Assembly: GCA_028066595.1 (NCBI GenBank) | Contig: JALCBJ010000057.1 | Span: forward strand, 1 to 43,469 | Direction of reading: 5' to 3' | Source of the DNA: Thermoanaerobaculia bacterium | GTDB taxonomy: Bacteria; Acidobacteriota; Thermoanaerobaculia; Multivoradales; J023 | Length of the DNA stretch: 43,469 nt | Part shown: one piece after another, positions 28,197 to 36,206 of the stretch | How positions within the stretch are numbered: position 1 is the first letter of the stretch | Layout of the letters: each line of letters begins with the position of its first letter | The notes under the pieces: generated by a model | The model's database searches: none | The model's input: only the letters and a program-made list of their open reading frames with translations | What the model was told of the DNA's origin: nothing | Program-made: the position numbers and the translations under genes

Positions 28197-30164
28197 ATGA
28201 CTAACTCAACCAACCCGACGGCCGGTGAACTGCCGGCAATGGAGGAGCTCGACTACGAAGAGCTGGTAGCCCTCTATGACGACAGCATGCGACACCTCGA
28301 AGAAGGTGAAATCGTCACGGGCTACATCGTAGAAGTTACTGACAGCGACGTGGTCGTCGATGTCGGTTACAAAAGTGAGGGCCTGATCGCTCTCAACGAG
28401 TTCACCAACCGCGACGGTGAGGTCACCGTCAAGGAAGGCGATGAGGTCGAAGTTCTTCTCGAGAAGACCGAAGATCTCGAAGGCCACATTCTGCTCTCTA
28501 AGCAAAAAGCCGAGCGCATGCGCGTTTGGCAGCAGATCGAACAGGCCTACAAAGAAGGAAGCATCATCTACGGAACCGTGGTCGACCGCATCAAGGGCGG
28601 ACTCACGGTCGACGTCGGGCTTCGCGCCTTCCTCCCGGGTTCTTTGGTTGACATCAAGCCGGTCAAGAACCTCGAGTCGTTGCGCAATCAAGAGCTGGAA
28701 TTCAAGGTCATCAGCCTCGATCGCCGGCGCAACAACATCGTGTTGTCCCGCAAGGCGGTGCTGGAGAAGGAATTCGCCAAGCGCAAGGCCGAGACCTTGG
28801 AGAAGCTGGAAGAAGGCGCAGTGCTTGCCGGTGTGGTCAAGAACATCACCGACTACGGCGTGTTCGTCGATCTAGGTGGTATCGACGGTCTGCTTCACAT
28901 CACCGACATCTCCTGGGGGCGGGTCAATCACCCCTCGGAGCATTTCTCGGTCGGCGACGACATCGAGGTCGTCGTGCTCAAGTTCGATCCGGAGACAGAG
29001 CGGGTCTCCCTCGGCTACAAGCAGCGTAGCGAAGATCCCTGGACTTTGGTCGACAAGAAGTACCCCATCGGTTCCCGCGTGCACGGCCGCGTCGTGAGCC
29101 TCGTGGACTATGGGGCCTTCGTCGAGATCGAGGAGGGCGTCGAAGGCCTGATCCACGTCAGCGAAATGTCGTGGACCAAGAAGGTGGTCAATCCTTCGAA
29201 GCTTCTGGCGGTCGGTGACGAGGTGGAAGCCATCGTGTCCGAGCTCGACATGGAGAGTCGCCGGATCAGCCTGTCCTTGCGCCAGACCGAGCGCAACCCG
29301 TGGGAGGAGCTGGCGGATTCGTACCCCGTGGGCTCGATCATCGAGGGCAAGGTGCGCAACCTCACCGATTTCGGTGCCTTCGTCGAGATCACCGACGAGA
29401 TCGACGGCCTCATTCACGTCTCCGACATGAGCTGGACGAAGCGGGTCAAGCACCCGAGCGAGGTCTTGCAGAAGGGAGACGTCGTCAAGGCACGGATCAC
29501 CAACATCGATGTCTCGAATCAGCGAGTCTCTCTCTCGATCAAGGAGTTTCTCCCCAACGAATGGGACAACTTCGTCTCCGAACATCAGGTGGGCGCCACG
29601 GTCGACGGCAAGGTGGTCAACGTCACGGACTTCGGCCTGTTCATCGATATCTACGAGGGCCTAGAAGGCCTCGCCCACATCAGTGAGATCGAGATCGGCG
29701 GCGGTCGCCTGGAGGACTACTACCAGGTCGGCGATTGGGTCAGCGCCCGCATCCTTCGCATCGAAGAGGCCGAGAAGAAAGTCGGTCTGACGATGCGGGG
29801 TGTACCTCAGCCCGACGAGAACGAGATCGCCGAACTGGAAGCCAAGTATCGCGAGTCCCGCCGTGGCCGCTTTGGCGACGATGAGGATGCGGAGGAGTCG
29901 GAGGATGCCGAGGTCACGGACGAGACGGAGGCTGAGAACGTCGATACCGAGGCCGAGACGGCCGACGAATCGGACGCCGCTGCTGACTCCGGAGAAGATA
30001 CTGTGGAGTCCGTAGACGAAGAATCCGCCGAGGCGGAGAGCAGCGACGAAGAATCCGTCGACGCGGAGAGCAGCGACGAAGAATCCGCCGAGGCGGGTAG
30101 TGATGCTGTAGCCGAAGACGGTGACGCGGCAGCGGACGACGAGGTAAACTCTGAGGAGGAATGA
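28197..30164 (+). CDS. rpsA: 30S ribosomal protein S1 (bS1)
   Basis: 655-aa RNA-binding ribosomal protein that helps load structured mRNAs. Six S1/OB domains are visible at roughly 35-105, 120-187, 205-278, 293-365, 380-450 and 465-540. Good repeat markers are KNITDYGVFVDLGGIDGLLH, SLVDYGAFVEIEEGVEGLIH and NLTDFGAFVEITDEIDGLIH. The first two are the more divergent ribosome-binding type. The last ~100 residues are a very acidic, Ser/Glu/Asp-rich low-complexity tail, including a three-copy 10-residue repeat. That makes the protein about 100 aa longer than the 557-aa E. coli S1. It is preceded by a strong promoter and structured leader, and followed by a four-hairpin spacer and an HU/IHF gene. 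Confidence 0.97.
   Translation: MTNSTNPTAGELPAMEELDYEELVALYDDSMRHLEEGEIVTGYIVEVTDSDVVVDVGYKSEGLIALNEFTNRDGEVTVKEGDEVEVLLEKTEDLEGHILLSKQKAERMRVWQQIEQAYKEGSIIYGTVVDRIKGGLTVDVGLRAFLPGSLVDIKPVKNLESLRNQELEFKVISLDRRRNNIVLSRKAVLEKEFAKRKAETLEKLEEGAVLAGVVKNITDYGVFVDLGGIDGLLHITDISWGRVNHPSEHFSVGDDIEVVVLKFDPETERVSLGYKQRSEDPWTLVDKKYPIGSRVHGRVVSLVDYGAFVEIEEGVEGLIHVSEMSWTKKVVNPSKLLAVGDEVEAIVSELDMESRRISLSLRQTERNPWEELADSYPVGSIIEGKVRNLTDFGAFVEITDEIDGLIHVSDMSWTKRVKHPSEVLQKGDVVKARITNIDVSNQRVSLSIKEFLPNEWDNFVSEHQVGATVDGKVVNVTDFGLFIDIYEGLEGLAHISEIEIGGGRLEDYYQVGDWVSARILRIEEAEKKVGLTMRGVPQPDENEIAELEAKYRESRRGRFGDDEDAEESEDAEVTDETEAENVDTEAETADESDAAADSGEDTVESVDEESAEAESSDEESVDAESSDEESAEAGSDAVAEDGDAAADDEVNSEEE
30015..30104 (+). 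repeat. 30-bp tandem repeat (three copies) inside the rpsA acidic tail
   Basis: Units at 30015-30044, 30045-30074 and 30075-30104 encode DEESAEAESS, DEESVDAESS and DEESAEAGSD. The third unit diverges at its end. The in-frame 30-bp period means copy number can change without a frameshift. Confidence 0.85.
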
Positions 30165-30171
30165 TCCTCAG
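30151..30171 (+). promoter_or_regulatory. Hairpin 1 of rpsA-hup spacer, spanning the rpsA stop
   Basis: CTGAGGA (30151-30157) pairs perfectly with TCCTCAG (30165-30171). The 7-nt loop contains the rpsA TGA stop. Confidence 0.5.
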
Positions 30172-30184
30172 CTTCTTCAAGAAT

Positions 30185-30207
30185 CCGGCCCGACGTGTTC
30201 GGGCCGG
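30185..30207 (+). terminator. Hairpin 2 of rpsA-hup spacer, possible terminator or attenuator
   Basis: CCGGCCCGA (30185-30193) pairs with TCGGGCCGG (30199-30207), a perfect 9-bp GC-rich stem with a 5-nt loop, 21 nt after the rpsA stop. No T-tract follows, so a classical intrinsic terminator is doubtful. Pausing or mRNA 3-prime-end stabilisation is possible. Confidence 0.5.
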
Positions 30208-30216
30208 TGGCCCTGG

Positions 30217-30234
30217 CCTCGAGTGACCTCGAGG
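30217..30234 (+). promoter_or_regulatory. Hairpin 3 of rpsA-hup spacer
   Basis: CCTCGAG (30217-30223) pairs with CTCGAGG (30228-30234), perfect 7-bp stem with tetraloop TGAC. No T-tract follows. Confidence 0.45.
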
Positions 30235-30253
30235 AATAGTGCTGAAACGCCCA

Positions 30254-30271
30254 CGCCGGAGTACTCCGGCG
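30254..30271. promoter_or_regulatory. 18-bp perfect palindrome upstream of the HU/IHF gene
   Basis: CGCCGGAGT (30254-30262) is directly followed by its reverse complement ACTCCGGCG (30263-30271). It lies 20 bp before the AGAGGA ribosome site of the next gene. As DNA it could be an operator for a dimer; as RNA it would be a fourth hairpin. It shares ACTCCGG/CCGGAGT with the palindrome on the rpsA promoter. Confidence 0.5.
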
Positions 30272-30302
30272 CCATCTTCCACCCGACCCGAGAGGACGTG
30301 AC

Positions 30303-30596
30303 GTGCCGAGATCGGATGCCATGACGAAGGCCGAACTGGTGAACGAGGTCGCCGACCAGACCCAGCTCACCAAGAAGCACGCCGAGATCATCGTCAACAC
30401 GGTTTTCGGTAGCATCGTCGATTCCTTGCGGATCGGCTCGAAGATCGAACTCCGCGGCTTCGGTAGTTTTCGGGTCCGCAGCCGCAACGCCCGCGTCGGT
30501 CGCAATCCGAAGACGGGTGAGAAAGTACCGGTTCCGGCCAAGAAGGTTCCCTACTTCAAGCCCGGCAAAGAGCTGAAGGAACTGCTCAACGACTGA
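30303..30596 (+). CDS. HU/IHF-family DNA-bending protein
   Basis: 97-aa nucleoid-associated protein. TKAELVNEVADQTQLTKKHAEIIVNTVFGSI forms the dimerisation helices. IELRGFGSFRVRSRNARVGRNPKTGEKVPVPAKKVPYFKPGKEL is the beta-arm signature; the RNPKTGE tip and PxFKPGK end are IHF-like. Read in pieces these give a full-length member (90-100 aa). The GTG at 30303 is chosen because AGAGGA (30291-30296) lies 6 nt upstream. The ATG at 30321 would give the more classical N-terminus (MTKAEL) but has no ribosome site. An rpsA-ihfB order is also known in gamma-proteobacteria. Whether this is HU or an IHF subunit is not decided. Confidence 0.93.
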   Translation: MPRSDAMTKAELVNEVADQTQLTKKHAEIIVNTVFGSIVDSLRIGSKIELRGFGSFRVRSRNARVGRNPKTGEKVPVPAKKVPYFKPGKELKELLND

Positions 30597-30664
30597 CGTC
30601 GCGGCCTCACCCGGCCGAGAGGTTCTGCACCGGCTGACCGGTCCGCCGGAGCCCTCGACATCGG

Positions 30665-31225
30665 ATGAGCCGCCTGCGCCACGAGGAACGACGAACCTTG
30701 TCTTCCACGCTTCCTCAGCCTAGCGGCATCTCCGACGAGGTCCAGCTGCCGCTGGCTTTCCCCACGAGACTGCTGATCCTCGGCTGGTTGATTCCGGGAT
30801 TGGGACATGTATTGCTCGGACGCCGGGCAAGGGGTATCGCGTTCTCCGTTCTGGTGTTGGGCAGCTTACTCTTCGGCGCCTGGCTCGATGGGCGTATGCC
30901 TTGGATCTTCAGCGGGTCGCCGCTGTTCATCCTGATGACTTTCGGAGCGATGGGCTCCGGGGCCGCGTACTTTCTGCTGCGGATGTCCGGATTCACCGGT
31001 GATCCCACAGCCTGGGGATATGACTACGGCGGAGCCTTCATCGTTACTGCCGGGCTGATGAACTTGTTGTTGCTGCTGGACGTTCACGACATCTGCTGGG
31101 GCAAGGAGCTCGTGGATCCCGAGGTAGCGGATGGCCTGCGTGCCGAGCCCATTTCCTCGGAAGATGAAGTTTCGGCCGGAGAACCCTCGTCCGAAGAACG
31201 AGTCGAGCAAGGGAAGACGGCCTGA
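30665..31225 (+). CDS. Small polytopic membrane protein, DUF6677-like
   Basis: 186-aa membrane protein with about four helices (ILGWLIPGLGHVLLGRRARGIA..., FSVLVLGSLLFGAWL, LFILMTFGAMGSGAAYFLL, AFIVTAGLMNLLLLLDVHD). The first block, IPGLGHVLLGRRARGI, recalls the TM2-like/DUF6677 group seen in Acidobacteria. GYDYGGAFIVTAGLMNLLLLLDVHDI is the second typical block. The C-terminal ~45 residues are acidic and cytoplasmic. The function is unknown. It starts the run leading to lpxB and msbA, so an envelope role is plausible. Its stop shares one base with the next ATG (TGATG at 31223-31227). The ATG at 30665 lacks a clear ribosome site. Confidence 0.75.
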   Translation: MSRLRHEERRTLSSTLPQPSGISDEVQLPLAFPTRLLILGWLIPGLGHVLLGRRARGIAFSVLVLGSLLFGAWLDGRMPWIFSGSPLFILMTFGAMGSGAAYFLLRMSGFTGDPTAWGYDYGGAFIVTAGLMNLLLLLDVHDICWGKELVDPEVADGLRAEPISSEDEVSAGEPSSEERVEQGKTA

Positions 31226-31413
31226 TGCATATTCTCCTGATGGCCCTCTATGCGTTCATGGTGTCGAGCTTCTTCGCGCTATTGGCTCGGCGCACTCCAA
31301 AGGCCCGCCTTCGGTTGGCAATGATGCTCTTCGCAGGGTTGATGCTGGGCAGCCTGGCCCTCGCGTGGCTGATGGCACCTTTCCCTACGGAGCCACCGGC
31401 ACCCATCCCCTGA
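31225..31413 (+). CDS. 62-aa two-helix membrane protein
   Basis: Short protein with two hydrophobic helices (HILLMALYAFMVSSFFALLA and LAMMLFAGLMLGSLALAWLM) joined by an RRTPKARLR basic turn. A Pro-rich tail ends it. The family is not recognised. It is supported as a real gene by the one-base stop/start overlap with the DUF6677-like gene and the 4-nt gap to lpxB. The position suggests an accessory role in the envelope operon. Confidence 0.65.
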   Translation: MHILLMALYAFMVSSFFALLARRTPKARLRLAMMLFAGLMLGSLALAWLMAPFPTEPPAPIP

Positions 31414-31417
31414 AGCC

Positions 31418-32590
31418 ATGGCGGGAGACGACCTCCTGATCGTGGCTGGTGAGGCCTCTGGCGATCTCCACGGAGCTCGTCTCCTGACGGCTCTACGTCA
31501 GCGGGTACCCTCCATTCGAGCGTTTGGGCTCGCCGGGGACGAGCTACGCGAGGCGGGAACGGAGGCCGTCGCGGATGCGTCGGAGATCGCAGTGGTGGGA
31601 ATCGCCGAGGTGTTGAAGATCCTGCCGCGCGCGCGGGAGATCTTCGCCCAGCTGCTCGAGGAGGCTGAGGCTCGAGGCGCCAAGGCCGCCGTACTCATCG
31701 ACTCGCCGGAGTTCAACTTGCGCATGGCCCGCGAGCTGAGCGAGCGCGGCGTGCGGGTGCTTTACTACGTGAGCCCGCAGGTCTGGGCCTGGCGTAAAGG
31801 ACGCATCCGACAGATCGTCCGGTACATCGACACGATGCTGGTGCTCTTTCCGTTCGAAGAGCCGTTCTACCGGAGTCATGGCGTCGAGGTGGTGCATGTC
31901 GGCCATCCCCTCGTCGACGAAGTGCCCGAGCTGGAGCACGCCTGGGATCACCGGCCGCCCAGCTCCGAAGTACCGGTTCGCGTGGTCCTGTTGCCGGGTT
32001 CGCGCAACAGCGAGGTGCGAGCGCTGCTGCCGCGTATGCGCGGCGCGGTCGAAGAGCTGGCGGACAAGCTGGCTCGGGACGAGGAGGCTTCTGCACGTGC
32101 GCTCGAGGTCCGGCTGATCCAGGCACCTGGAGTCGCACCGGAGACGTTCGATGCATTGCTCGACGGTTGCCGAGTCGACATCGAGAGAGTCCCGAAGGGC
32201 AGGCGGTACGAGGTGATCGCCGATAGTCATCTGGCGTTGTGCGCTTCCGGCACGGCCACCGTCGAAGTAGGGCTCTTGGGTACGCCCATGCTGGTCCTCT
32301 ATCGCCTCAAATGGTCGAGCTACTGGCTCGGCAAGCTGCTCATCGACTTACCCCACGTTTGCATGGTCAACCTCGTTTTGGAGAAGCGGGTGGTGCCCGA
32401 GATGATCCAGCGACAGGCCGAGCCAGGTCCGGTGTCCGACGAAGCGATGGCCCTGCTCCGGGATCCGGATCGCATCGACGAGATGCGACGGGACTTGCAG
32501 GGTTTGCGCGGTGCGCTGGGTTCCTCGGGTGCCAGCGAACGAGCCGCCGAAGCCATCGCGCGCCGCCTAGCGGATCTGGGAGTCGGATGA
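31418..32590 (+). CDS. lpxB: Lipid-A-disaccharide synthase
   Basis: 390-aa peripheral membrane GT19 enzyme that joins UDP-2,3-diacylglucosamine and lipid X to form the lipid A disaccharide. The N-terminal AGEASGDLHGARLL motif is diagnostic. IDSPEFNLRMA, YYVSPQVWAWRKGRI and VLLPGSRNSEVRALLP follow in order. ALCASGTATVEVGLLGTPMLVLYR is the donor-binding block. Length is normal (~380). It overlaps the ABC exporter gene, with the lpxB TGA at 32588-32590 inside ATGATG. Pairing with the flippase gene is a meaningful context. No other lpx genes are present. Confidence 0.96.
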   Translation: MAGDDLLIVAGEASGDLHGARLLTALRQRVPSIRAFGLAGDELREAGTEAVADASEIAVVGIAEVLKILPRAREIFAQLLEEAEARGAKAAVLIDSPEFNLRMARELSERGVRVLYYVSPQVWAWRKGRIRQIVRYIDTMLVLFPFEEPFYRSHGVEVVHVGHPLVDEVPELEHAWDHRPPSSEVPVRVVLLPGSRNSEVRALLPRMRGAVEELADKLARDEEASARALEVRLIQAPGVAPETFDALLDGCRVDIERVPKGRRYEVIADSHLALCASGTATVEVGLLGTPMLVLYRLKWSSYWLGKLLIDLPHVCMVNLVLEKRVVPEMIQRQAEPGPVSDEAMALLRDPDRIDEMRRDLQGLRGALGSSGASERAAEAIARRLADLGVG

Positions 32591-34629
32591 TGGCCGGTAG
32601 CGACCTTTTCGAAGACGAAACCGTGCGGGGCGCCGCCCTGGTGGAGGCTTCCGGCGACCGCATAGGCACTGCGCGCTTTCTCCTTCGCTACTTCAAGAGA
32701 TACCTTCCTGCTGGTGCTCTCGCGGTGGTGGGCGCCATCTCGTACGCGGTCTTCTCTATCTTCATCTTTGTCGTCTTCCAAGCCATTCTGTCGGATGTAC
32801 TGATGACCGACGAGGGCGTGGATGTGTTGATGAGTGGAGGGTTGGGGGCACCAGTCGAAGCGCCAGTCGAAGATACGTCGAACGGACCGGAGGTGGGGCC
32901 TGGCGACCACGAACCGGAGACCACAGGCCTCGGCGGCCGCCTCGAGGAGTGGCTAGGCATTGATTTGAATCTCAAGCAGCTCCTGGCTCAAACGTACGAG
33001 TGGATGAAGCAGCGCGCCGGAATAGACGAGAGCGAGGTCGTGGGCTTCGTGGCTGTGCTGCTGGTCGTCGTCCTGGCAGGGCGCTCTCTGTCACAGTTCG
33101 CCAACGGGTATTTCTTCCAGGTCATCGGCTTGGGTGGGACCAACGAGCTACGCAATGATCTCTACCAGCGGATCCTCCACCAATCGAGCACGTTCTATGC
33201 AGAGCATCCCTCGGGCGAGCTGGTGAGCCGCATAGGTGGTGACATCGCGGTGATACAGAACGCCATCTCGAACCGTTTGGTGGATCTCTTCCAGCAAGCG
33301 CCGGTCCTGGTGGTCCTGATCTGGTACCTCTTCTCGTTCGATGGCAAGCTGACCCTGTTCTGCCTCGTGGTGCTGCCAGCCGTGGCCTTCGTGGTCGCCC
33401 GTTTCGGAAAAGGAATGCGCCGCACCAGCCACCAGAGTCAGGAGCGCCTGGCCGATCTGTCGAACCTGGTGGCGGAGGCGGTCCGAGGACACCGGGTGGT
33501 CAAGGCATTCGGCATGGAAGACTTCGAGCTGTCCCGTTTCCGCGAGGCGACAGCGCGACATCTACGCGTCCGTCTGCGCGCTCAGCTCCTGTCCTACGCC
33601 TCGTCGCCGGTAGTCGAAATCTTGGTCGGCGTCGGCGTCGGCGCCATCGTCATCTACGCAGGTCAGGCGGTTCGAGAAGGGCGCTACGAACCTTCGGATT
33701 TGGTGCTTTACATCGGTGCGTTGCTCGCGCTCTACGACCCTCTGCGCAAGCTCAACAAAGTCAATCTCATCGTGCAGGAAGGGTTGGCGGCCGCAGCGCG
33801 CGTGAAGAGCGTGATGGAGGCCCCCCGCGACGTCGAAGACTCGGGTACGAGAGAGCTGCCGGTGATCTCCGATGCGATTCACTACGACGGGGTGTCCTTC
33901 GGCTACAAAGAAGACCGGGCGGTTCTTCGGGGCATCGATCTTAGTATCCCGCGGGGTCAGCTGGTGGCCTTCGTCGGACCATCGGGCGCCGGCAAGTCGA
34001 CTCTGGTCAACCTTCTTCCGCGTTTCTTTGACCCTTCCAAAGGCGCGGTACGCATCGATGGTCGCGACGTGCGCGAGGTCTCGCTCAAGAGCCTGCGGGC
34101 CCAGATCGGCATCGTCACGCAAGAAACGATGCTGTTCAACGACTCGATCCGCGCCAACATCGCCTATGGCCGCGCCGACCTGCCGCTCGAACGAGTCCGG
34201 GAAGCCGCGCGGGCCGCCCATGCCGATGACTTCATCATGGAGGAAGGTGGGTACGAGATGGTGATCGGCGAGAGCGGCGTCAAGCTGTCTGGGGGCCAGC
34301 GGCAGCGTCTGGCCATTGCGCGTGCTTTGCTCAAAGACCCTCCGATCCTGATCCTCGACGAGGCGACATCACATCTCGACAGCGAAAGCGAAGCGCTCGT
34401 GCAGGATGCCCTCGAACGTCTGATGCAGGGTCGTACCGCCTTGGTGATCGCACACAGGCTCTCGACGATTCAGCGTGCCGACCGTATCCTCGTGATGGAT
34501 GAAGGTAAGGTGGTCGAGGAAGGCACCCACACGGAACTGCTCCAGCGCGGTGGCGTCTACCAACGCCTTCACGATCACCAATTCCATGCGACGGAGTCCG
34601 CTCGGAGCGACCAGAGGAGCGCGTCATGA
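32590..34629 (+). CDS. msbA: MsbA-type lipid A / lipid ABC exporter (fused TMD-NBD)
   Basis: 679-aa ABC exporter half-transporter, probably flipping lipid A made with the adjacent lpxB product. It has an N-terminal six-helix exporter domain and a C-terminal ATPase. Walker A is GPSGAGKS (463-470), Q-loop VTQE, signature LSGGQ (566-570), Walker B ILILDE (Asp590, Glu591) and H-loop IAHRLS. An ~80-residue acidic, Gly/Pro/Glu-rich segment (about 67-148) is inserted between helices 1 and 2, outside the cytoplasm. That makes it ~95 aa longer than E. coli MsbA. Of two adjacent ATGs, 32590 has GGGAG (32578-32582) at 7 nt; 32587 has 4 nt. The stop overlaps yicC by ATGA. Confidence 0.92.
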   Translation: MAGSDLFEDETVRGAALVEASGDRIGTARFLLRYFKRYLPAGALAVVGAISYAVFSIFIFVVFQAILSDVLMTDEGVDVLMSGGLGAPVEAPVEDTSNGPEVGPGDHEPETTGLGGRLEEWLGIDLNLKQLLAQTYEWMKQRAGIDESEVVGFVAVLLVVVLAGRSLSQFANGYFFQVIGLGGTNELRNDLYQRILHQSSTFYAEHPSGELVSRIGGDIAVIQNAISNRLVDLFQQAPVLVVLIWYLFSFDGKLTLFCLVVLPAVAFVVARFGKGMRRTSHQSQERLADLSNLVAEAVRGHRVVKAFGMEDFELSRFREATARHLRVRLRAQLLSYASSPVVEILVGVGVGAIVIYAGQAVREGRYEPSDLVLYIGALLALYDPLRKLNKVNLIVQEGLAAAARVKSVMEAPRDVEDSGTRELPVISDAIHYDGVSFGYKEDRAVLRGIDLSIPRGQLVAFVGPSGAGKSTLVNLLPRFFDPSKGAVRIDGRDVREVSLKSLRAQIGIVTQETMLFNDSIRANIAYGRADLPLERVREAARAAHADDFIMEEGGYEMVIGESGVKLSGGQRQRLAIARALLKDPPILILDEATSHLDSESEALVQDALERLMQGRTALVIAHRLSTIQRADRILVMDEGKVVEEGTHTELLQRGGVYQRLHDHQFHATESARSDQRSAS

Positions 34630-35507
34630 GAAGCATGACCGGGTTTGGCCAGGCCGTTGGAGAGCAGGACGGGCTGCGGATCTCGGTCACCGTGCGTTCC
34701 GTGAACCACCGTTACCTCGATCTTGCCCTGAGACTGCGCGACGATCGTCCGGAGATAGAGCGCAAGGTACGCGAGCTGGTCGCCACACGCGTCGAGAGAG
34801 GTCGATTGGACCTCTCGGTGGAAGTTGAGACCTCGGGAATCGGTGCGGCGCGAGCCAGGGTAGACGCAGGGTTGATGGACTCGGTGGAGGCGCTGGTCGA
34901 AGAACTGTCGGATCGTGGTCTGATCAATGGAGGCGTGCGACTCGGTGATCTGCTACGAATTCCGGAACTGGTGAAGTTCGAGCGCGGTGCCGACTGGACC
35001 GAAGAGGCCGAGATCCTACTGCTCGACGTGATCGGCGAAGCACTCGACGGGCTGGTCACCACGCGATCGGAGGAGGGACTGAAGCTGACCCGCATGCTCC
35101 TGGAACGCGTCGAAGGTCTGGAGGCCGTTCGACGCGAAATGCAGGAACTGGCGGCCGAGTTGCCATCCCGCCAGGCGGTGGCACTTCGACAGCGACTCGA
35201 TCAACTGCTGGGTGAAAATGTGGAGCCGTTGGACGAACAAAGAGTCGCGCAAGAAGCTGCCATTCTCGCCGATCGCTCCGACGTCGCCGAGGAGCTCGAT
35301 CGCCTAGGTGCTCACCTAGAGCAATTCCGTGTCGTGTGCGATCAGCAGGGAAGCGCGGGAAAGCGGCTCGATTTCTTGGCGCAGGAGATCTTCCGCGAGC
35401 TCAACACGATCGGATCGAAGTGTCGTGACTCGGATCTCAAGCGTTGTGTGGTCGACGGCAAAGTCCTTTGCGAGCAACTACGAGAGCAAGTCCAGAATGT
35501 CGAGTGA
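34626..35507 (+). CDS. yicC: YicC/YloC-family endoribonuclease
   Basis: 293-aa cytosolic protein of a family reported to act as an endoribonuclease involved in RNA turnover. The N-terminus RSMTGFGQAVGEQDGLRISV and SVNHRYLDLALRL are the family signature. The C-terminus (GKRLDFLAQEIFRELNTIGSKCRDSDLKRCVVDGKVLCEQLREQVQNV) is the second, DUF1732 part. Length is normal (~290). It overlaps msbA by ATGA and gmk by 11 nt. The yicC-gmk-rpoZ order is widely conserved, supporting the start and the operon. Confidence 0.95.
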   Translation: MRSMTGFGQAVGEQDGLRISVTVRSVNHRYLDLALRLRDDRPEIERKVRELVATRVERGRLDLSVEVETSGIGAARARVDAGLMDSVEALVEELSDRGLINGGVRLGDLLRIPELVKFERGADWTEEAEILLLDVIGEALDGLVTTRSEEGLKLTRMLLERVEGLEAVRREMQELAAELPSRQAVALRQRLDQLLGENVEPLDEQRVAQEAAILADRSDVAEELDRLGAHLEQFRVVCDQQGSAGKRLDFLAQEIFRELNTIGSKCRDSDLKRCVVDGKVLCEQLREQVQNVE

Positions 35508-36162
35508 CTCGTCGCCGGAGCACCGCGGTGGGTGCTACGTCGTAACGGCGGCGTCCGGTACCGGGAAGTCGACCGTATTGAGGGAGCTGTTCGAAAACCA
35601 TCGGGAAGCGATGGCCGACGTGACGTTTTCGATCAGTCATACCAGCCGGCCACCTCGTGAGGGCGAGGTCGAGGGACGCCACTACTACTTCATCTCGGAA
35701 GATGAGTTCCGCCGCTTGGCGGACGGCGGAGCATTCCTCGAATGGGCCCTGGTTCATGGCCAGTACAAGGGGACGAGCCTCGCCGAAGTCGAGCGACTGC
35801 GGAGCTCTGGCCGGGACGTGTTGCTGGAGATCGACGTCCAGGGCACCGCTCAGGTGAGACACAAGATTCCCGAGGCCGTCAGCATCTTTCTGCTTCCTCC
35901 GAGCTACCCTGAGCTCGAACGCCGACTGCGGGATCGGAATCTCGATTCGCAGCAGCAGATCGAGCGCAGACTCGCCGATGCTGCAGCCGAGCTACCACGA
36001 GTCCAAGAGTTCGACTATGTTATCGTCAACGACGATGTCGGCCGCGCAGCCCACGCCTTGGCCGCCGTCCTTCTCGCCGGCCGCCATCGCCGCGATCGCA
36101 TGCGGCCGGTAACCGAACGCATCCTGGCCAGCCTGCCCACACCGCCTCCGGGGCGAGCGTGA
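35497..36162 (+). CDS. gmk: Guanylate kinase
   Basis: 221-aa enzyme that phosphorylates GMP/dGMP to GDP/dGDP. The P-loop is ASGTGKST (19-26, Lys24). SISHTSRPPREGEVEGRHYYF is the GMP-binding lid with Arg and Tyr contacts. FLEWALVHGQYKGTS and VLLEIDVQGTAQVR follow. The C-terminal RRLADAAAEL...FDYVIVNDD is typical. The ATG at 35497 overlaps the end of yicC by 11 nt; the frame opens further 5' but only as yicC antiphase sequence. About 45 bp separate it from rpoZ. Confidence 0.96.
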   Translation: MSSDSSPEHRGGCYVVTAASGTGKSTVLRELFENHREAMADVTFSISHTSRPPREGEVEGRHYYFISEDEFRRLADGGAFLEWALVHGQYKGTSLAEVERLRSSGRDVLLEIDVQGTAQVRHKIPEAVSIFLLPPSYPELERRLRDRNLDSQQQIERRLADAAAELPRVQEFDYVIVNDDVGRAAHALAAVLLAGRHRRDRMRPVTERILASLPTPPPGRA

Positions 36163-36206
36163 GGATAGGTTTGCCGGTCAATGAATAGATCCGGAGCAGC
36201 AGAGAC

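Noticed and set aside
31418..32589. Start of the MsbA-type gene far upstream inside lpxB
   Set aside because: The frame is open back to 32239, but that part overlaps lpxB and lacks exporter similarity; GGGAG precedes 32590.
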